Shown here piece after piece: positions 52,506 to 63,338 of a stretch of DNA of 64,000 nucleotides (position 1 is the first letter of the stretch; each line of letters starts with the position of its first letter). Under the pieces are notes generated by a model that saw only the letters and a program-made list of their open reading frames with translations, was not told the DNA's origin and did not search any database. The position numbers and the translations under genes are program-made. Source of the DNA: Glossina fuscipes (taxonomy: Eukaryota; Arthropoda; Insecta; Diptera; Glossinidae); assembly GCF_014805625.2 (NCBI RefSeq), contig NW_023998414.1, forward strand, positions 18,637,006-18,701,005, given 5' to 3'.

Positions 52506-53411
52506 GTTCACAAAATATATGCAAGAAAAAAAAAAAAAAAAACAAACAACAACAAAAGAAAAAATAGAAAATCATCGTAAAACAAAAACAAAACTCAAGG
52601 GTAAAACTAAAAATTGTTTTGTGTTGCATAGCACATACACGTATACACATTTTCTTTTCAAACACAATGTTTTAACTATAGAGATAATAAATATTGAAAA
52701 GTGTGTACAAACATAAACACTTCTTGCTGAATACTATTACTACGAATTTAATGTACCGACCGGTTAAACTTAAAAAATTAAAATATATTTGTTTTTTTTT
52801 TTTTGTTTTGTTTTTTTTTTTTTTTTTTTTAATAAACTGTCAACTATGCCGTAACTAGACGTGTAATATGAAAGAGAAGCATATTAACAACAATAATATA
52901 TACATAAAATAATTGTTTTCTATGTTCGTACGCAAGATGGCTTCAAATGTTGCTTGAAATATTTTTCATAATTTTTAATCGATAAAATGTATTGAGCTTT
53001 AAGGGGGACAAAGTTCAAATATATTCCCATTCATTTATTCAAATCATATTTATATACATCCATAATTGGAATCAACTTACGGAGCAGCCGTCATGGCATG
53101 TCATCATATCATTACCGATGCATAGCGAGCTAAACAAAATTTTATCTCAAGTTAAATATCCCATAAGCTGATCCGCGTGTGCACTGCAACTCCTTGATCG
53201 AATAAACATAAAGAAATCAATAATAATATGTAATATTTGAGTTTTAGTTTTAATTGAAGCGGCTTTGAACTAAACAAGCTTAAAATGCTAGGTTACCGAA
53301 ACTATTTCATTAAGCGGGGATTGGGAGAAGCTACGCTTGTGATGTAGCGTGAAAAGTTCACAATAAGAATTAAAGAATAATTTTTTTTAAAAATTAATAA
53401 ACGCGATAAGA

Positions 53412-53990
53412 GAATTTTCTTTATCTGTAAGATGGCCAAGGCCGACCATTAGATACCCTACACCAGTTTGCCTAATACAATTATGCATCCATTTCGCTAA
53501 TAATACATTAAAAATTACGGATAGTTGCCATGCAAAGGCATTCTTTTCATGATATTCCGCATAAAATTTCCCGCATATTAAAGGATTCCCAAATATCGGA
53601 TGACTTCATTCAATTTTAGCGAACTTAATTTACTTCCTAAATATTGTATTATTGTTCAGTTTCTATCATTAAAACTAGAAAATAAATGTTCTCTCTATGT
53701 ATGGGGCTTATTTTCAGGACCGTCCCAATACATGTTAAATGTATGAAGGTCTAAAAAATAGGCGCGTGCAATCCAAATTCGCTGCTGTCAATTTTTGTGC
53801 TAAATTGCTACCATGGATCAACTTTTATCGCAAGGTTTTACATATTACATTTTTTTTTCTGAAGAGTTCACTGTTCATGTGGAGTGTGGTCCAATAAATA
53901 GGCCCATGTGGTACTATATTTAATTTTTATGTCAAATTACCTCCATTAACAAATTTTCATCATTCAACACTAAGAATTCGTCCTCTCCGG
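53412..53990 (+). repeat. Dispersed repeat family II, copy c
   Basis: The head ATGGCCAAGGCCGACCATTA, GATACCCTACACCAGTTTGC, CTAATACAATTATGCATCC matches the long copy. Body modules include CCAAATTCGCTGCTGTCAAT and a GTTCATGTGGAGTGTGGTCC block. The tail is not clear. Confidence 0.6.
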
Positions 53991-54079
53991 CAAATAAAGA
54001 TTTATATTTCATGCGAATCCTTGTATGCGGCGATATCGAAAAAAATTATTGTTGAGAGGCATAAATGATATCATAAAAT

Positions 54080-54660
54080 AATCTAGCGCGAGAATCGCAT
54101 GAAACAGGACACCGAGCTTCCCAAACCACCTGGCCGATTGTTGCCAATTTTGAATGGTGCCTTCGTAAAACGATTTATTGCCGAACGTAGATGCTCCTAA
54201 CGCATCAGGTTACGGATTAAACTGCTTAGGTGGTACGTAAAGCCTTTTGAAAATTATTGTTGATATTGGCCCATAGGTTGCCAGTCCGTGAGGAATGGAT
54301 CTAAGTGGTAGGTAGCTATATGCTACCCCAAGTCGAAGCTTAGAATTTGAAAATAATTAAGGCACCACGGGGGTCAGTGGAATTGCTGGCTACAGCTTTT
54401 GCTTTAACCGAGTCAGCATAATGAGAATCTTCTTCCTGCCTGCTAAGAATAGACCTTCGGCTCCATTAGAGGGAAGTACATGCCATACATATGTTCTTAT
54501 TCTGCAACTATAGAGCAGGCTACCTTATCCTCTACAGGGCGGGAGTGACATCTTTTCGCCCCGTGCGTTGTCGGAGAGCGTGAGATTGAGTTTTACGGCA
54601 GGTCGCTACTCTTAGCTTAATTTGTCGATACACACATCTCCTAATTGCGGGTTTGCTATT
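54080..54660. other. GC-richer block, unclassified
   Basis: About 580 bases with visibly higher GC than its surroundings, no open frame and no recognised domain. Probably an old mobile-element insert; I could not assign it. Confidence 0.3.
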
Positions 54661-54921
54661 ATGGAAGTGAAGGTAAGATTTTTAATTTTAAAAGAAGGGC
54701 ATCTAAAAGTCTCTTCAGATTAATGTAAGATTTTTGTTCTTTGTTATGAATTATATAATTACTTTTTGCTTCCACTCTCCATCATCCACAAAGATTTATT
54801 GGAAAATTCATTTGAGTCAATACCGCAAATGATTATCCTTTTATCTCTTTACCTTGAATAAATTTCCTTTTCATAGTTTCTCGCAGCCACGAGTTTTTAA
54901 AATTATTATACAATATGTAAA

Positions 54922-54957
<36 letters not shown>

Positions 54958-55398
54958 TTTGAAAACGTAACTTTGTTTCGCTTGAAAATTATTTTATGCC
55001 CGAAAGTATGCTTCAAATTAACTATTTGGAAAACTGTTTAGCATAAAGTTTTTCGAGTTTACATAATTTACCTGAGACAACTAAATAACAAGATATGCCA
55101 AGAAATATTTCGCAATAAGAAGCAGTACATATGGACGCTTATGGATTTTTGATGTTTATGTTCAATTCTCTTAATAACGATAGTAACGTTATTAGATTAG
55201 TAGTCATTTATTCGCTTGCTCTTTCATTCTGTTTATGCGTATTTTGCAAAAGTTCTGTTAATGGTTTTTTGAGATGACACTCTCATTATTATCAAACGGT
55301 TACAATGCAAAACCATGTAGAATTCTGCGATTTTAAGTGAATATGCACTTTGGTATTCGTGTGTATGAGTGTATGAGTACGAAAAAATCTCCATAATT

Positions 55399-55759
55399 TT
55401 TATACTCTACACTACTTATGGTATACTATATATATTAGGTTTGTGCAAATGTATACAACACCTATAAGAACTTCGGATTGACCATTGAGCCTATTATTAT
55501 ATCGAGAGCCTAAGCTTGTGTACCTCTGTGTCCATCTGACAATTATGTTGTTTTTTTGCGTTCAGCTCACAAGTCGCAATTTTTGAGATATTTTGATGAG
55601 ATGGTACACTGACATCTTTCGACCTAAAGACGAACTTCTCTGATCACTTCCCTTATAACACTTTATTTTGAAAAGTCGTCATGTGAACAGCTGTACTAAG
55701 CGAGATGGTCTAGGCTAGTTAATGGTGGGCATTCTCTCATTACAGTGTTTTTACTTGTT
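55399..55759 (-). repeat. Dispersed repeat family II, short copy (e), reverse
   Basis: Read on the minus strand it begins ACAAGTAAAAACACTGTAAT, then ATGCCCACCATTAACTAGCC and TAGACCATCTCGCTTAGTAC. It ends GTTGTATACATTTGCACAAA followed by GTATACCATAAGTAGTGTAG and AGTATAAA. Length and layout match short copy b. Confidence 0.7.
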
Positions 55760-56699
55760 TAATTGTAGAAAATTTCTTCATATTTCTATAAAAAGCTTTC
55801 ATTCAAATTTGTTAAAGCATAATATTTAATATGCTTCTGTATGAATTGATGTAAACGCGGAAACATAAATAAATTATATTTGCTACTCAGTCTTTAATAT
55901 ATTTTTCGTAAATGCATACATATATGAATGCCATAGCGCATATTCATTGAAAAACACAAAATTCTATATGCGTTTGCTTTACAAAATTTTGAAAAAGTGC
56001 GGCGACGCATTAAGAAACTATCAACAGAAGTTCCGTCCATGCACCGCTGCTACGAAACGAAAAGTCCTGGACCACATACGTACTACATCTTATTTTCAAA
56101 AATTTGTTGGCATCGCTTGTTATTTATTTGTCTACGATTTTGCTTATACAGTTTTATAAATTGCTGCTTCGCCGATGGGTAAGAGTGCTTATTGTAAATA
56201 AGAACAGAGGGAGTTTCTTTTAAGTATTCAATCATTTTATATCATATATTACTTGAAGGCTGTCCTCTTTCAACCATTTATGTATTCCATAATTATTACA
56301 TGAATCCTTTTAAAGATAATATTTTATTTATAACACTAGAATACCGGCGGGTTACTTCTATAAAACTATCTGTACTAAAGAGAAAGGCACCACTGACCCT
56401 TTGACGTTATCTACCCAAAAGATGCTTTTTTTATTTATCGCCATTAAAATGGAAACTCCAGGTAATAAACTTTTATCGCACACTATGCAATTTCCCATGC
56501 AAGTGACACAAAAAGGCAAGCGCAAAAAGTTACGACATTATGAGTTCTTAGTACGACGAAGTTCGGTCCCATATATAGAAAAACTCGCCTAGGATACGTA
56601 TTAGCAGAGTTAAGCTGAATGTGTTATACTCCCCGCTGTTGTCAGCACTTCTTACTAATTTTGTTTAAAAAAAAAGTTTCAATAGGTAGTCGCGACTCT

Positions 56700-56900
56700 T
56701 GTCTGCTCGACTATGTGACGGTCAATAGGGCAAAACTTCGATTAGGTAATTTATGATTTATTATCTATTACACTTCACTGATGGTGACGTGGTTCGAAAT
56801 CTTTAAGTTAAACTTGATTCAAATCTCAAGTATGGTAATAATAATAATTTCAATAAAGCCGATAGCCTTAGATGCTGGTGCTTTAAGATTTTAAGTTTAG
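56700..56900 (+). repeat. tRNA-Ser-like SINE, copy 3 (diverged)
   Basis: GATTCAAATCTCAAGTATGG (B-box region), then AATAAAGCCGATAGCCTTAG, ATGCTGGTGCTTTAAG, match the tail of copy 1 almost base for base. The head is degraded. Confidence 0.6.
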
Positions 56901-57145
56901 AATTTATTTTTTTGCCTAAATGAATAATAATAATAAAAATAGAAAAAATTAGATTTTGTGAACCTTAGTTTTGTATATGCCAACGTGCACACATAATTGA
57001 TTAAATGTGCTTTGAATTTAATTTTTATTCTATTTTAAGAAATATCCTTAAGGTGGTACACCGATCAAAAATTCAATACATTAGCTTCAATGGTAGCTTT
57101 TTGCGATATATTCATAATATGTCTGTGCAAGAAATAAATATGCAC

Positions 57146-57149
<4 letters not shown>

Positions 57150-57186
<37 letters not shown>
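57150..57186. repeat. (TA)n microsatellite
   Basis: About eighteen TA units, followed by further TATA-rich sequence to 57260. Confidence 0.95.
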
Positions 57187-57191
<5 letters not shown>

Positions 57192-57916
57192 CGTACATGT
57201 ATATATATTCGTAAATATTTATATATGTTTATATATATATATAAATATATATATATATATTATTTTAAGTTCATTTTAATCTTTGAAGTAACAAAATTAC
57301 CAAAAAATACAAAAAAGGAAAAACACAAGACCATGTATGAATTTTAATGAATTGAATGAGTCGTTGCCACAGGTTCGTCGTTTACTTCTATAAGAAAGAC
57401 TTTTGCGAAAAAAAAAAACAAACATTCTTTTAAGGGCTCAGTTTTGTATAGTTTGTGTTAAATGCCATTACCATGGCCTTTTTCTGTAATATAAAGCCAA
57501 CGTAGCATGGAAATCTACATGAAATGTTTATAAATACAAGCTTATGTGCTAAAGTAAAGCTTCATTGGCTTGAGGTTATGACTACGAAGATGACGATGAT
57601 AATGATGTTAATATAGTTATCGAATTGCTTCTAGTGTTCCGTTGCATTGGCGCATTATAAAATTCGTAAGGAAAGTTGTAAAACACTATGAGAAATCTTC
57701 GCATTCGTTTCTCTTCTCCCCGTTTTGACGACACTTTAAATACCTTGTGGCAAAAAAAGAAAAAAAAAAAAAACGATAAATGATAACATTTGCGATAGCA
57801 ATCATGTATATTAAAGAACATTAAGTTTTATTATGTAGTTACTAAGTGAAAAATCCACGTTATGTATGTGAGTATTCATTAGGTGCATTAACAATTGAGA
57901 TGTGCATACTTAAGCG

Positions 57917-57926
57917 NNNNNNNNNN
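57917..57926. other. Assembly gap (10 N)
   Basis: Ten N directly abutting a long (AG)n tract. The assembly probably failed in the microsatellite, so both the gap and the repeat length are unreliable. Confidence 0.99.

Positions 57927-57997
<71 letters not shown>
57927..57997. repeat. (AG)n microsatellite
   Basis: More than thirty uninterrupted AG units starting at the gap edge. Confidence 0.97.
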
Positions 57998-58000
<3 letters not shown>

Positions 58001-58164
58001 CAACAGCATAGGTTGAAAGAAGCCAGAAAGCATTTTCAAATCGCTATAAACAATACATGTGTCTAGAAGACTAAGAAATATCAATGCAATAAAAGCATAA
58101 TTCTATAACCATTAAGTTAATTAAAATAAAATTATAATACAAATGTTAAGTAATCTAAAATGTA

Positions 58165-59035
58165 AACAGTAAGTATGATCATAATGTCGGGCAAAGCTTA
58201 TCATTACATACTCTACACTATTTCGTCTAACACATTTATTCATTCATTCATTTCCGGCATAAAATATCAAATAATATCTTACATTAATTGTATACAAATG
58301 TATACTTGCAATGGAAGCCCTCATATTGCAGGATGCAAAGTCAATTTATTTGTAAAAGATTTTATTATGTTTTCAGTTGTTTTCACCATCAACAAACTAC
58401 TAATTATATTTTACCGCTATATACGAGCTTATCACGCACGGGAATCCTTATATCCAATGTGTTCCAAAAAATAAATCCATTCGCTTCAAATTTGATCGAG
58501 TCAACTTTCATATCCAAATTCTATTAATAATGTTTTTGTGGCATATAAAGTCTTACTACTCGTAGAAAGCCTTATACAGAATGGGATCGAGAAAACGAAT
58601 TTTTGCGATGCGGATAAGCTTTATATCGACTTACAATTATGGGCGAATTTTTACAAAGAAATTCAGAAATTTAGTCATTTCTTCCGTATAAAGATATACT
58701 CTTCGTAGAAGAGTGAGAGGTGATGCAAAAAAATTGCCCCACCTGAGCTAAATTTTTCATATCAATACAGAATGCAAAAGTATTCAACAATTTGCAATCT
58801 TCTTTCACATAACGAACGATCGTGTGGCGGAAAAAGTGCTCCGATCCAACTGTTTTTTAGTAGGGTTTGTCCTTGGATTGGGAAATCCCGATGCATCAAA
58901 TTTCGTCAATATACTTTATTCAATGGGATCTGACAGTTGAACACAGAAATGCATGGAAAGATAGGCAGACGGACAGACAAGCTCAGTGTTGTAAAAGTTG
59001 GGTCTCTCTTAACGCCTTTTGCGCAAGTCAGAAAA
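58165..59035 (+). repeat. Dispersed repeat family II, long copy (d)
   Basis: Starts AACAGTAAGTATGATCATAA, TGTCGGGCAAAGCTTATCAT, TACATACTCTACACTATTTC. Near 58800 it has a GGCGGAAAAAGTGCTCCGAT block matching 47140, then AGATAGGCAGACGGACAGAC and GGGTCTCTCTTAACGCC. About 870 bases. Confidence 0.6.
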
Positions 59036-59192
59036 TTGAGAACGACTTGAATAGAGCAAAAACTAAAGTAAAACTTTTTTTGAAGATTGCTGCAAGTAAA
59101 GTTCGGCTTCAGTACTTATTATAATTTTCCATCAATGCATTGATTCAGTATTTGTTTTTCTCGAATTTTGTTCCCACTATAGATATATATTA

Positions 59193-59525
59193 ACAAGTGA
59201 GAAAATTGTATTCGGCTGTGACTGAATCTTTTATACTGATCGCCGACCGAATTTTTATATTCTGTAATATCGGGTAGGCGTAATTGATTTCTTTCTCGTT
59301 TATCTATTATACGCTATATATGAATAATGGGTAAAAAAATACAAAAAAAAAAGAAAAAAAGAAGCATGGATAGCGAATGTGTTCTTCGTTTCTGTTCTAT
59401 AGACGTGAGAGTTTTTTTAGGCGTGTCATTCGACCGATTAGGCCCAACCTAAGTGCAAGATCTTTCAATATCTCTGTGAAATTTGAAGCTGATAGCCATA
59501 TATATTTGCAGCCAATGGAATGTTT

Positions 59526-59564
<39 letters not shown>

Positions 59565-59675
59565 CATTACATAGACGGACAGACGGATATGTATACTCTG
59601 AAGAGTTCTTCTTCTTGATGTTGCAAATGTTTTGAGATAATGAATATGCCCCTCATCGTTCGGTAATGGATTTAA
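59193..59675 (+). repeat. Dispersed repeat family I, copy B
   Basis: Begins ACAAGTGAGAAAATTGTATT, CGGCTGTGACTGAATCTTTT. The core has GTGAAATTTGAAGCTGATAG, an inserted (AC)n tract (59527-59562), and ACATAGACGGACAGACGG. It ends AATATGCCCCTCATCGTTCG, GTAATGGA. Confidence 0.65.
59527..59562. repeat. (AC)n microsatellite inside family I copy B
   Basis: Eighteen AC units where copy A has the GAAAATGTTTACAAAAGACA segment. Confidence 0.95.
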
Positions 59676-60628
59676 AAAATCCTTTCCAAGGTTATGACTA
59701 AAACTGTTGAATGCTTTAATATATGAATAAGGACTATAAGCAAGTTGAGGGACATAAATAGTAGATTATTGAAATTGATTAAAGCTATGCGTTATAAAAT
59801 TGCTGAGTTGAGATGGCTAGAAGCGATCACTGCAACCATTTGTTTCCATTAGAATAACAGACACGAATAACATTTGTCTGCGTTTATTTTGAACAATCCA
59901 AAATGAAAATACTTTACGCTCGTTTGTGCATAATAACTAGAAATTTATTAGAATAATAAATTTGCAGCACTTATGCTGCTCGAAAACGCATCGATATTTA
60001 ACTGTTACGATTGTTAAATTTTGTTCATGCTTATATATTTACATAAATTGTTATGCTTTTGCTGTTACAGCATATTTTCAAGATATTTGATTGCAAAGTG
60101 TTAAAAAGGAAGGAACAAGGAACAAGAAAGTTGAAGATATACGAGAGCATATACGGTTTGTGATAAATATTAAATGTTCATTTTAAGTAAATATGTGTAA
60201 AACTAGTCGTAGTGTATAGATGCAAATACGGAATTTCAGTTCGATAACTATCGCAATTAGAAAATTGATAATGAGTCAGTCGTGTTGAAATTTACATTTA
60301 GTTGAACGTAATTTTCATTTTACACTTTCACTTCACAAAATTGTGGCAGGTGTGCAAGTAATGTACAAGATGAAGTCCTGTATATGTAATTGTCTATAAA
60401 GCTGCTGATGCCTCTTCCGGAACCTATGTATAAATGGAGTCACGAAAGCCTATGATGAGCACAATACTGCGTTGGCGCAATGAGACGGCTTAATGTAACG
60501 CCTTAAGTCGAATCTCTTTGTATTTACAACTCAGTATCATACCTTTTCATCGGTTTTACTCCGAGTCATTTCAAAAATAAGTTAATCCATTGCAAAAATT
60601 TCGTCTTTGAGATTTTTAATTGATATGA

Positions 60629-60893
60629 TTGGAATAATAGTTCAGGGAAACGAGCGAAGCACATCTTGGTAACTGGAAACCAGCTAAACATATTAAAATG
60701 GATGTTAATCCAATTTTCGTATTTATTCTTGAGTTGGTAAGCATTCAAGATCCATTCATGGGTGAACATAAAAACAGTCAACAAGTCGCTAGTCAGTCAG
60801 GTAACAGAATACTTCCACACAAAAAAGTATTCCTTGGCAAACCTTGTCTTGGAATGATAGTTCAGGGAAACGAACGAACCAGGTCTTGGTCAT
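60629..60893. repeat. Pair of direct repeats, about 46 bases each
   Basis: 60629-60673 and 60848-60893 share TTGGAATNATAGTTCAGGGA followed by AACGANCGAA and a TCTTGGT block. They lie 219 bases apart, next to the mariner relic. Confidence 0.7.
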
Positions 60894-61150
60894 TGAGGCT
60901 CTGTTTTGATCCTTTTCCTTCAGTCGAATCAAAAGTGCACAATAATATTCGCTATTGATCGGTTGATGATGGATACAATACTCCACTCGGCGGTGTATGG
61001 ATCCATTCCGTTTCTACCATTATCACATACCGCATGAAAAAATTCTTTTTATTGCGGTTAAACAGGTTTGAATAGCATTCCGTTGATGTTCTTGTCTCAT
61101 TGCAAGTAAATGCGATACTCGTTGAGGAAACGATCTTCTCATCACTAAAT
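60890..61150 (-). mobile_element. Mariner transposase relic
   Basis: On the minus strand, with frame breaks, the motifs appear in the mariner order. RVSHLLAMRQEHQRN (61079-61130; compare WVPH.L...Q...R) comes first, then EWIHTPP (compare the DETW[IV]H block, ~61000) and INSEYYCALLIRLKEK (60915-60965). The downstream DNA[RP][PC]H catalytic block is missing. Dead copy. Confidence 0.65.
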
Positions 61151-62524
61151 TTTCATACGAAGTAGCGAGTACACTGTTTTCTTCGTCGCTTTTTCTTCTG
61201 GCTTCGATTATTGCGAATAATATTTAGGGATTCGTTTTGTTACATTGTGACCCACTGTGTAGTTCAGTGTATTCATTCAGTGTGTTCATTCATAGTAAAT
61301 TATCATTTTCAAGTCAATGCCTTCGCAAAACCACGTTTGATGAATCCGGAATGAAAACGGAATTTTCCCAATCCTTTGCAAATGAAGCTAATGGCCATTG
61401 ATAAGATTCCACAATGAATTGTGAACAAATAATGAAAAGAACATAACATTAATCGCACACGTTGCTTTGTGAGACGGACAATTCTTTTAAAAACAGTTAT
61501 GTGCATAATTTAATTGAAATGATGGATAGGTGTTAATCCCGGGAATTTTTGATCAATGAGTTATCTTACTTTCTTTCATTTATTATGGGCGTTTCTGCTC
61601 ATTAACTTGTAAAGTTTTATGCCGTTACGCACGCCAGTATTGTACTAATATTGTCTACAAAATAATTAACTTTTTATAATAAATCTTTCAATGTTAAATG
61701 CTGAAGATGTACGGAAATAATTTTACTTTCTTCGCGTCGTCATTCCTAATCAGCGTTTATTTAGCTCTTAAAGCAAAACCGAGGCGCATTTATACTTAAT
61801 ATGCTTAAAAAATTTACATTGCATTTGTCATTTAATCTAAAATTGTGGATAACTGGGAAAGTTGCTGTGCTGCGTATGGCCTCAAGTCAAAGCTGCCGCT
61901 TCTCGTTTACTCCACTTGCTAATCTTTTTTATCATATTATCAGATGGCCGTTGTGTTCGCTGTCGACGCAGAGCTTATATTAAATTGAACTCTTCCTGTG
62001 TAACACTCATTTAAACTCATAATTTGCCCTTCTCTTTATTGTTTCATCTGTGGCGAACGAACTCCTCCATCTATCTGCATATCGCTGAGCATGGTTGAAT
62101 TTTGTCCACTCGCTATATCAACATAAAGTCAACAATTTCATATAGCGTTGATGATGATTTTGGATATGAACTCTTCTCTTATAACCAATAAATGTTTACT
62201 TAAAGTGCAAAAGGGATTTCTATTGGTATTAAGAGCAAAAAAAAAAGAAAAAAAACAAAATCAAACTTTGTATTTATCCTTTTAGTCCAACTTCAATCGT
62301 AGGTGTCCCCTAGTCGTCCATTAACAAAAGATATTTTCTTCTTCGTTTTCACTTGGTTCATTATTATTTTTCTTTATTTTTTTTCATTTATTTTTTTTTT
62401 CTTGCAGCTAACTCGGAAAAAGATTATCAGTATGCTTTTGCTGTTTGCTTGTTTTTATTCCGTCTTAACAAAAATTATCCACCAGTTTATCTGCCTATGG
62501 TCTTTTTATGCCCATAACCGAAAA

Positions 62525-63338
62525 ATGTGGGGTGTATTCATTTTATTTGAACGTTTGCAACGTCCGGAAGGGAGCTTAAGAGACCCCGCCCAAAGTATAT
62601 ATATTTTTGATCAGCATCAAATTCTGAATCGATTCAAAACATGTCCGTCTGTTCTTCTTCTGTATAATGTCTGCCCTAAACATGCCTTTAACCGCAAACG
62701 AGAAGCTATTGACTTAAAATTCGGCGCAAGTCATGAAGGGTCTTGCACGCAAATTGGTATTGAAAATGTGCTAAATCTGTCGAAGGATTGGACCGCTGCT
62801 TTTCAAAAAAAATATACAATACGCTTTTTACTTATTGCTCATAAACTATAACCGATAAACCAATGAAAATTTGACCATATATTCTTTGGATGATGGCGTA
62901 ATACCTATACAAAGATGAGAAAAATTGACCACGCCTACCCAATAATACAGAGTATCAAAATTTTAATTTATTTTAATAGCTTTACAGCGCGTAGAAACGA
63001 GGATCAAAAACCCCCTAAAGTATATAAACTCTTGGCTAGTGTAGTATCTGTAGTATACAGTCTATCTTTCGAGTTTGAATATGGCTTAGGTGGGTTAAAG
63101 AATGCGTCTACAACGCTTACACATTTGCGAGCACCTTGGCTTGTCATGTTTTTTGCTTATTGCTCACCGACTATAACAGATAGACGATGTAAATTTTTAC
63201 AAAACTATTTTACAAAAATAGAAAAAAATCAGCAAAGCTTTATTATTATATTTTTCCTTTTCTTCAGTCTTGTACAGGATAACGATGATGGGTATAAAAG
63301 ATTCGATGGCAATCGAAATTTAATTTTCTTACTTGTTT
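62525..63338 (-). repeat. Dispersed repeat family I, copy F, reverse
   Basis: Read on the minus strand it begins ACAAGTAAGAAAATTAAATT, TCGATTGCCATCGAATCTTT and ATACCCATCATCG (63286-63298). Near the other end GATTCAGAATTTGATGCTGATCA-like sequence and GTTTGCAAACG-like sequence match copy A. About 810 bases, the longest family I copy. The plus frames at 62303-62851 and 62915-63397 cross it and are not genes. Confidence 0.65.

Larger units (their letters stand above)
52506..55398. other. Non-coding, repeat-bearing stretch
   Basis: Contains homopolymer runs (52791-52830, 54924-54956), family II copy c (53412-53990) and a slightly GC-richer block of unknown origin at 54080-54660. No gene recognised. 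Confidence 0.5.
55760..57900. other. Non-coding stretch with SINE and (TA)n
   Basis: Holds SINE copy 3 (56700-56900), a (TA)n tract (57150-57186) and AT-rich filler. Small plus frames at 55947-56182 and 56401-56592 are unrecognised. Confidence 0.5.
59676..62524. other. Non-coding stretch with mariner relic
   Basis: Holds a mariner transposase relic (60890-61150, -) and a 46-base direct repeat at 60629 and 60848. The rest is AT-rich; the frames at 61309-61506 and 61801-61983 are unrecognised. Confidence 0.5.
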
